Assembly: GCA_030838025.1 (NCBI GenBank)
Contig: JAUTXM010000059.1
Location: forward strand, 1 to 9,408
Reading direction: 5' to 3'
DNA: 9,408 nt
DNA from: Acidimicrobiaceae bacterium
GTDB taxonomy: Bacteria > Actinomycetota > Acidimicrobiia > Acidimicrobiales > Palsa-688
Shown here: positions 5,945 to 9,408 of the stretch, piece by piece
How the letters are laid out: each line of letters starts with the position of its first letter
Position numbering within the stretch: the stretch's first letter is position 1
Program-made: the position numbers and the translations under genes
Notes under the pieces: generated by a model
Seen by the model: the letters and a program-made list of their open reading frames with translations, nothing else
What the model was told of the DNA's origin: nothing
Databases searched by the model: none

Positions 5945-7093
5945 GTGACTGCGCACCTCTTCACCCCCACCCGAAATACCGCCGTGCCCGATCCGGCTCT
6001 GAATCGGCCCATGGGGCGGCTGCAGGTGGCCGCCGTCGACTGCGACCCGGTCGCCGACTCGGAACCGCAAGCTCTGGGCGTCACCTACTGGTTCGACGCC
6101 GCCCCCGAAGGTGAGCGTTATCGGGCCGCGGTCCATTTCGTCGGACATCGACTGGGTGTGGAGGGCATCCCGGGGCCCCGGGACAGTTTCACTGTGTCGG
6201 AGACGGTCGAACATGTGCCCCCCGGGTGTGGTCGAATTGCCATCACCAGCCGCATCGTCGACATCGCCCCGGGCGAATGGCGCGTAACCGCCCGCCTGGA
6301 CGACTCCGGCCTGTCGGGTCCAGCCTTCGGGCGGGGGGAGGTGTCGGGATCCGGGGCGACGGGGTTTTTGCCCGTCCTGGGCGTCCGGGCTCCCGGCACC
6401 CATCTGGGGGCGTGGCCCGCGTTGGTCGGTGCCGGCGTGGCGGTCGCGCTGGCCCTTCAGACTCGGCTGGCGGCCCATGCCCACCTCCCGGCGGGCCGGG
6501 TATTGCTTGTCTCCCTGCTGGCCTGCCTCGCTGGTCTTCTCGGGGCCCGGATCTACTACATCGCCCAGCACGAAGTTCGGAGCCTTGCCCGTCCGCGCGC
6601 GTTGCTTGGTGCAGGTATGTGCGTTCAAGGCTTCGTGATCTCCGCCGTGGCCACGGCGACGTTGGCGGCGATCGCGAACCGAATTCCTGCTGGTGTCTTT
6701 CTAAATGGGACGGCGCCTGCGTTACTGATCGGGATGTGCATTGGTCGCCTCGGTTGTTTCTTCGGCGGCTGCTGTGCCGGCCGGCCGACGGCGTCGCGTT
6801 GGGGTGTGTGGTCGTCGGATCGCCGTCTTGGGATGCGCCGCATCCCCACCCAGTTGCTGGAATCCGCCCTCTGTCTCGCGCTCGCCGCCGGCGCGTTCGC
6901 AGCAGGCCACTCGTCGGCGGCGAGACCCCCGGGAGCTGTGTTCGTCGGCGCTATCGCCTCCTACATCCTCGGTCGACAGCTGCTCCTTCCGCTACGGGAC
7001 TTGCCCCGCACGACGTCCTACGGCCGCTTGGTTGCCACAGCAGTGAGCGCAACGGTCGTCTTGGCGGAGCTCGTCGCCGTCACATTCACCTAA
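5945..7093 (+). CDS. Lgt-like membrane protein with an extra N-terminal domain
   Basis: This 382-aa protein has two parts. Residues about 24-150 look like a soluble beta-rich domain (LQVAAVDCDP, VTYWFDAA, FTVSETVEHVPPGCGRIAI) that I do not recognise. Residues about 155-380 hold about seven membrane helices and match the prolipoprotein diacylglyceryl transferase family (PF01790): GARIYYIAQH, GMCVQGFVIS, GRLGCFFGGCCAGRP (267-281) and RIPTQLLES (299-307). True Lgt transfers diacylglycerol to the lipobox cysteine. The arginines matching E. coli R143 and R239 (R268, R299) are kept, but the signature asparagine (N146) appears to be C271 and the GCC variant replaces the usual NGE. It is therefore an Lgt paralogue, perhaps with another acceptor. 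GTG 5945 has GGGAG directly against it; GTG 5984 or ATG 6011 are alternatives. Confidence 0.82.
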   Translation: MTAHLFTPTRNTAVPDPALNRPMGRLQVAAVDCDPVADSEPQALGVTYWFDAAPEGERYRAAVHFVGHRLGVEGIPGPRDSFTVSETVEHVPPGCGRIAITSRIVDIAPGEWRVTARLDDSGLSGPAFGRGEVSGSGATGFLPVLGVRAPGTHLGAWPALVGAGVAVALALQTRLAAHAHLPAGRVLLVSLLACLAGLLGARIYYIAQHEVRSLARPRALLGAGMCVQGFVISAVATATLAAIANRIPAGVFLNGTAPALLIGMCIGRLGCFFGGCCAGRPTASRWGVWSSDRRLGMRRIPTQLLESALCLALAAGAFAAGHSSAARPPGAVFVGAIASYILGRQLLLPLRDLPRTTSYGRLVATAVSATVVLAELVAVTFT

Positions 7094-7147
7094 ATACCGC
7101 TCCCGACAAACAAGATCTACCGGGAGGCCAATGTCAGCGGCACGCGT

Positions 7148-7166
7148 GTAACACGATCGGCTATCT
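7148..7166 (+). promoter_or_regulatory. Shared bipartite promoter/operator motif, site 8
   Basis: Reads TGTAACA-N7-CTATCT, 55 nt before the ATG at 7222. The bases just before it form the small palindrome CACGCGTG (7141-7148). A weak CTCCCG/CGGGAG hairpin (7100-7126) between this site and the Lgt-like stop could end the upstream transcript. Confidence 0.68.
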
Positions 7167-7205
7167 GCTGTCAGCGGTGGGCACATGTCCAACCGAAGCC
7201 GGTCC

Positions 7206-7218
7206 GACCTTGGAGGTC
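7206..7218 (+). promoter_or_regulatory. Ribosome-binding-site hairpin, copy 2
   Basis: GACCTTGGAGGTC is identical to the 13 nt before the lipoprotein at 899-1402. The arms GACCT and AGGTC can pair and enclose part of the Shine-Dalgarno sequence. It stands 3 nt before the start codon. Confidence 0.5.
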
Positions 7219-7367
7219 CCGATGAAACACTCCCTCTTGTCCGCCCGGGGCGTGGCGGCAATGGTGGCGCTGGCGGTGTTGGCGGCCGCCTGCAGCGCCG
7301 GTCCCGGGAGCGGCGACCAGCCCTACTACGGGGCCGGTGACTCGCGACAGCCATTTGGTGCGGGCCC

Positions 7368-7408
7368 GCCATCCACCGTCGCCAGCACGCCTCCACCGTC
7401 GCCAGCAC
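7368..7408 (+). repeat. Imperfect 21/20-nt tandem repeat causing the frameshift
   Basis: Copy 1 (7368-7388) is GCC-A-TCCACCGTCGCCAGCAC and copy 2 (7389-7408) is identical except that the A after GCC is missing. A full 21-nt second copy would encode a repeated PSTVAST heptapeptide in frame. The missing base shifts the lipoprotein out of frame. Losing one whole 20-nt period would also restore the frame. Confidence 0.85.
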
Positions 7409-7754
7409 AGCGACAGCGCTCGGAACCATCCTGGTCGATGGTTCCGGCCGCACCCTTTATCTGTCTTCTGGGAACCACCCCGGGATATCGGCCTCCGTAG
7501 GCGCGTACGCAACCATCTGGCCACCCTACGAGCCGCCGAGCAACCCAATGGCAGGAGCCGGAATCGCGGCCAAGGAGCTGGGAACCATGATCAGAGCCGA
7601 CGGGGCGAAGCAGGTGACCCATAACCGCCACCCTCTCGATCAGTACACGGGTGATCGAGCACCGGGCGACACACGGGGCCAAGGTTTAAGCGAGTTCGGT
7701 GAAACCTGGTATGTCGTCGCCCCCTTGCGGCCGCCCCAGGGTGACGAACTCGAT

Positions 7755-7773
7755 GTAACCCGGCCTCCTATCA
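7755..7773 (+). promoter_or_regulatory. Shared bipartite promoter/operator motif, site 9
   Basis: Reads TGTAACC-N7-CTATCA, 52 nt before the phosphoesterase start. It lies inside the 3' end of the frameshifted lipoprotein's restored frame, so the phosphoesterase probably has its own promoter as well as possible read-through. Confidence 0.62.
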
Positions 7774-7825
7774 ATCGACAACGTGGGCGCCAGGTCGGCG
7801 CCTGTCGAAAGGCTGAGGAGTAACC

Positions 7826-9262
7826 GTGCCGTCCCATCTATTCACCCGCCGCCGCACCCGGCGCGCCTCGTACTTGGCGGTCATTTCAGTCTCGTCCGCC
7901 GCCATTGTCATGGCCACCGCCTGCAGCTCGGCCACCAAGACCACCGCCGCCGCTCCCCCCCAACTCCACGACATACAACACATCGTGGTCGTATACATGG
8001 AGAACTGGAGTTTCGACTCCCTGTACGGCAACTTCCCCGGCGCTGATGGGTTGACGGGGGCGGGCCGGACCACACAGTTGGACAAGCAAGGCGTTCCCTA
8101 CGTCCAGCTTCCGCAGCCCTTGGACAGCACCAAGGCGGCCAAGGCGACCACGGCGCAGCCCGCGCCAGTGAAACCGGCCGACCCACGCTTCCCGGCCACG
8201 CTGGCCAACGCCCCGTTCAATCTGGAGACCTACGTCCCACCGACCAATACCATCGGCGACCTCGGAGACGGATTCTACCAGGAGCAAATGGCCATCGACG
8301 CTGGGCGCATGGACAAGTTTGTGACCACCGGCGGTGTCGGCGCCCTCCCGATGGGATATTACGACGCCACGCCACTACCACTCGGGCAACTGGCTCAGGG
8401 GTACACCCTCGACGACAACTTCTTCCACGCCGCATTCGGTGGCTCCATGCTCAACCATTTCTGGCTGATCAGCGGAGCCACGCCGGCCTGGCCGGATGCA
8501 CCGGAATCAATGAGGGCCGTCGTCGGGCCCGACGGCCAACTCGTCAAGGACGGGCCGGTCACCCCGGCCGGCTTCCTGGTCAACACCGCGTACCCGGCCG
8601 ATGGGCCCCACCCGGCGAGCGCACCAGCCGGCAACTTGGTTCCGCCCCTGCACACCGCCACCATCGGCGATCGGCTGAGCAGCAAAGGGATCAGCTGGGC
8701 CTGGTACGCCGGAGGGTGGAACAACGCCCTGGCGGGCCACCCCGACCCCCTTTTCCAGTTCAACCACCAACCCTTCGCCTACTACGCCAACTACGCCAAC
8801 GGCACCAAAGGCCAAGCCGCCCACCTCAAGGACGAAACCGACCTGGTCACCGCCATTCGCACCAATACGCTCCCCGCCGTCACCTTCTACAAGCCCATCG
8901 GCGCCAACAACGAACACCCCGGCTACGCCAATCTCCTCGACGGTGAAACCAACGCCGCCAACCTGATCAACAGCATCATGGCCAGCCCCGCCGGAAAGAA
9001 CACAGCCATAGTCGTCACCTACGACGAGAACGGCGGCTTCTGGGACCACGTACCGCCTCCCTTCGTCGACAGCTGGGGTCCGGGGACCCGCGTCCCGACC
9101 ATCGTCATTTCCCCCTTTGCCAAAAAAGGCTTCGTCGACCACACCCAATACGACACCACATCGGTCCTGGCTCTCATCGAACACCGCTACAACCTCACCC
9201 CACTCGGCTCACGCGACGCCAATGCGGCTGACCTGGTGAACTCATTCGCCTTCACACGGTGA
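7826..9262 (+). CDS. Phosphoesterase family (PF04185) lipoprotein, AcpA-like acid phosphatase / phospholipase C type
   Basis: This 478-aa protein should hydrolyse phosphomonoesters or phospholipid head groups outside the membrane. An arginine-rich N-terminus and hydrophobic segment lead to VMATAC, with C33 the likely lipidated residue. Active-site features of the family are present: VYMENWSFDSLYG (E59, N60), GGSMLNHFW with S207 as the AcpA-type nucleophile candidate, EHPGYAN (H364), and TYDENGGFWDHVPPP (D400, E401, D407, H408). These would bind metal and phosphate. The protein ends normally (LGSRDANAADLVNSF), so it appears intact. GTG 7826 follows GAGGAG at 5-nt spacing and lies 2 nt after the preceding TAA. 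The exact substrate (phosphomonoester or phospholipid) cannot be told from sequence. Phosphate control is possible, but no Pho box was recognised. Confidence 0.9.
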   Translation: MPSHLFTRRRTRRASYLAVISVSSAAIVMATACSSATKTTAAAPPQLHDIQHIVVVYMENWSFDSLYGNFPGADGLTGAGRTTQLDKQGVPYVQLPQPLDSTKAAKATTAQPAPVKPADPRFPATLANAPFNLETYVPPTNTIGDLGDGFYQEQMAIDAGRMDKFVTTGGVGALPMGYYDATPLPLGQLAQGYTLDDNFFHAAFGGSMLNHFWLISGATPAWPDAPESMRAVVGPDGQLVKDGPVTPAGFLVNTAYPADGPHPASAPAGNLVPPLHTATIGDRLSSKGISWAWYAGGWNNALAGHPDPLFQFNHQPFAYYANYANGTKGQAAHLKDETDLVTAIRTNTLPAVTFYKPIGANNEHPGYANLLDGETNAANLINSIMASPAGKNTAIVVTYDENGGFWDHVPPPFVDSWGPGTRVPTIVISPFAKKGFVDHTQYDTTSVLALIEHRYNLTPLGSRDANAADLVNSFAFTR

Positions 9263-9321
9263 TCGAATCGGCGACGCCCACCCGGCCGCCGCGAGCGGAT
9301 CTTCTTTGTTAGCAGAAATGT

Positions 9322-9341
9322 ACCGCCCACGGTGTTGTTTT
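9322..9341 (+). terminator. Probable terminator after the phosphoesterase gene
   Basis: ACCG-CCCA-CGGT forms a short 4-bp hairpin followed by GTTGTTTT. It lies in an AT-rich pocket (about 9299-9355) unlike the rest of the window. Flanking CTTCTTTGTTAGCAGAA and TTGCTAGAAAAGAA can pair imperfectly around it and lengthen the stem. No gene is seen in 9263-9408. Confidence 0.42.
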
Positions 9342-9408
9342 GCTAGAAAAGAAACCCGCCATGTGCGGTCGACGGCCGGCGGGCGCACCGACCGCCACGT
9401 AGGCACAC

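Larger units (their letters stand above)
7222..7823 (+). pseudogene. PF03640 secreted-repeat lipoprotein, frameshifted
   Basis: ATG 7222 opens a lipoprotein signal (MKHSLLSARG, hydrophobic core, LAAAC) and a Gly/Ser-rich linker, like the paralogue at 899-1402. At about 7390 this frame leaves the family and stops near 7500. The PF03640 domain continues in the next frame: ALGTILVDGSGRTLYL, ATIWPPYEPP, then LGTMIRADGAKQVTHNRHPL, GDTRGQGLSEFGETWYVV, ending at TAA 7821. The break falls in a tandem repeat (7368-7408) whose second copy lacks one base; adding it restores one frame of 200 aa. The two cysteines of repeat 1 in the paralogue (CTSAGC) are missing here. The last 25 or so residues overlap a promoter-type motif and look non-domain. 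Either a true pseudogene, a length-variable contingency locus, or an assembly error. Confidence 0.82.

Noticed and set aside
5756..6628. Minus-strand 290-codon frame over the membrane-protein and Lgt-like genes
   Set aside because: Spans the end of one supported gene and the start of another, contains no recognisable domain and has shadow-type composition.
8507..9184. Minus-strand 225-codon frame inside the phosphoesterase gene
   Set aside because: Val/Gly-rich antisense shadow; the plus-strand frame has full family motifs throughout.
1..9408. tRNA, rRNA, CRISPR array, insertion sequence or phage genes
   Set aside because: No cloverleaf, repeat-spacer pattern, transposase motif or terminal inverted repeats were found on reading both strands.

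Overview
The window is about 9.4 kb of high-GC DNA. Genes are tightly packed, GTG/TTG starts are frequent, third codon positions are GC-rich, and there are several Sec/Tat lipoproteins. This points to an actinobacterium, but I cannot place it further. I see no rRNA, tRNA, CRISPR array, transposase or phage gene.

Layout. Minus-strand block (1-2135): a left-edge fragment of a secreted-type protein, a four-helix membrane protein (220-822), a lipoprotein of the 'secreted repeat' family PF03640 (899-1402) and a cupredoxin lipoprotein (1632-2135). Plus-strand block (2358-9262): a second four-helix membrane protein (2358-2858); an ECF sigma factor (2947-3528) overlapping a membrane-anchored Rieske [2Fe-2S] protein (3525-4223); a conserved hypothetical protein (4310-4723) overlapping a YbhN/LPG-synthase-type membrane protein that is broken by a frameshift (4720-5888); an Lgt-like membrane protein with an extra N-terminal domain (5945-7093); a second PF03640 lipoprotein broken by a 1-nt frameshift inside a 7-codon tandem repeat (7222-7823); and an AcpA/PLC-type phosphoesterase lipoprotein (7826-9262).

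Main discovery. Nine genes, meaning every gene not overlapping its upstream neighbour's 3' end (the left-edge fragment aside), are preceded by the same bipartite motif, GTAAC(C)-N7-(C/G)TATCT. The sites are 856-874(-), 1481-1499(-), 2175-2193(-), 2239-2257(+), 2893-2911(+), 4286-4303(+), 5918-5936(+), 7148-7166(+) and 7755-7773(+). The other GTAAC words I found lie inside or at the ends of coding regions and lack the second box. One site lies in front of the sigma gene itself. The simplest reading is a compact, self-regulated regulon of envelope and redox proteins, controlled by the ECF sigma factor and its Rieske partner. The Rieske protein has a cytoplasmic N-terminus, one Tat-type membrane anchor and an outward [2Fe-2S] domain, so it could act as a redox-sensing anti-sigma factor. 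The roles of the sigma and Rieske proteins are inferred; the motif and gene order are read directly.

The two PF03640 lipoprotein genes also share a 13-nt leader that folds the Shine-Dalgarno sequence into a hairpin. The regulon combines copper and iron-sulfur redox proteins, four lipoprotein genes and a possible lipid-transfer enzyme, which suggests an envelope redox/stress response. Two of its members carry single-base frameshifts, which may be real decay or assembly errors.
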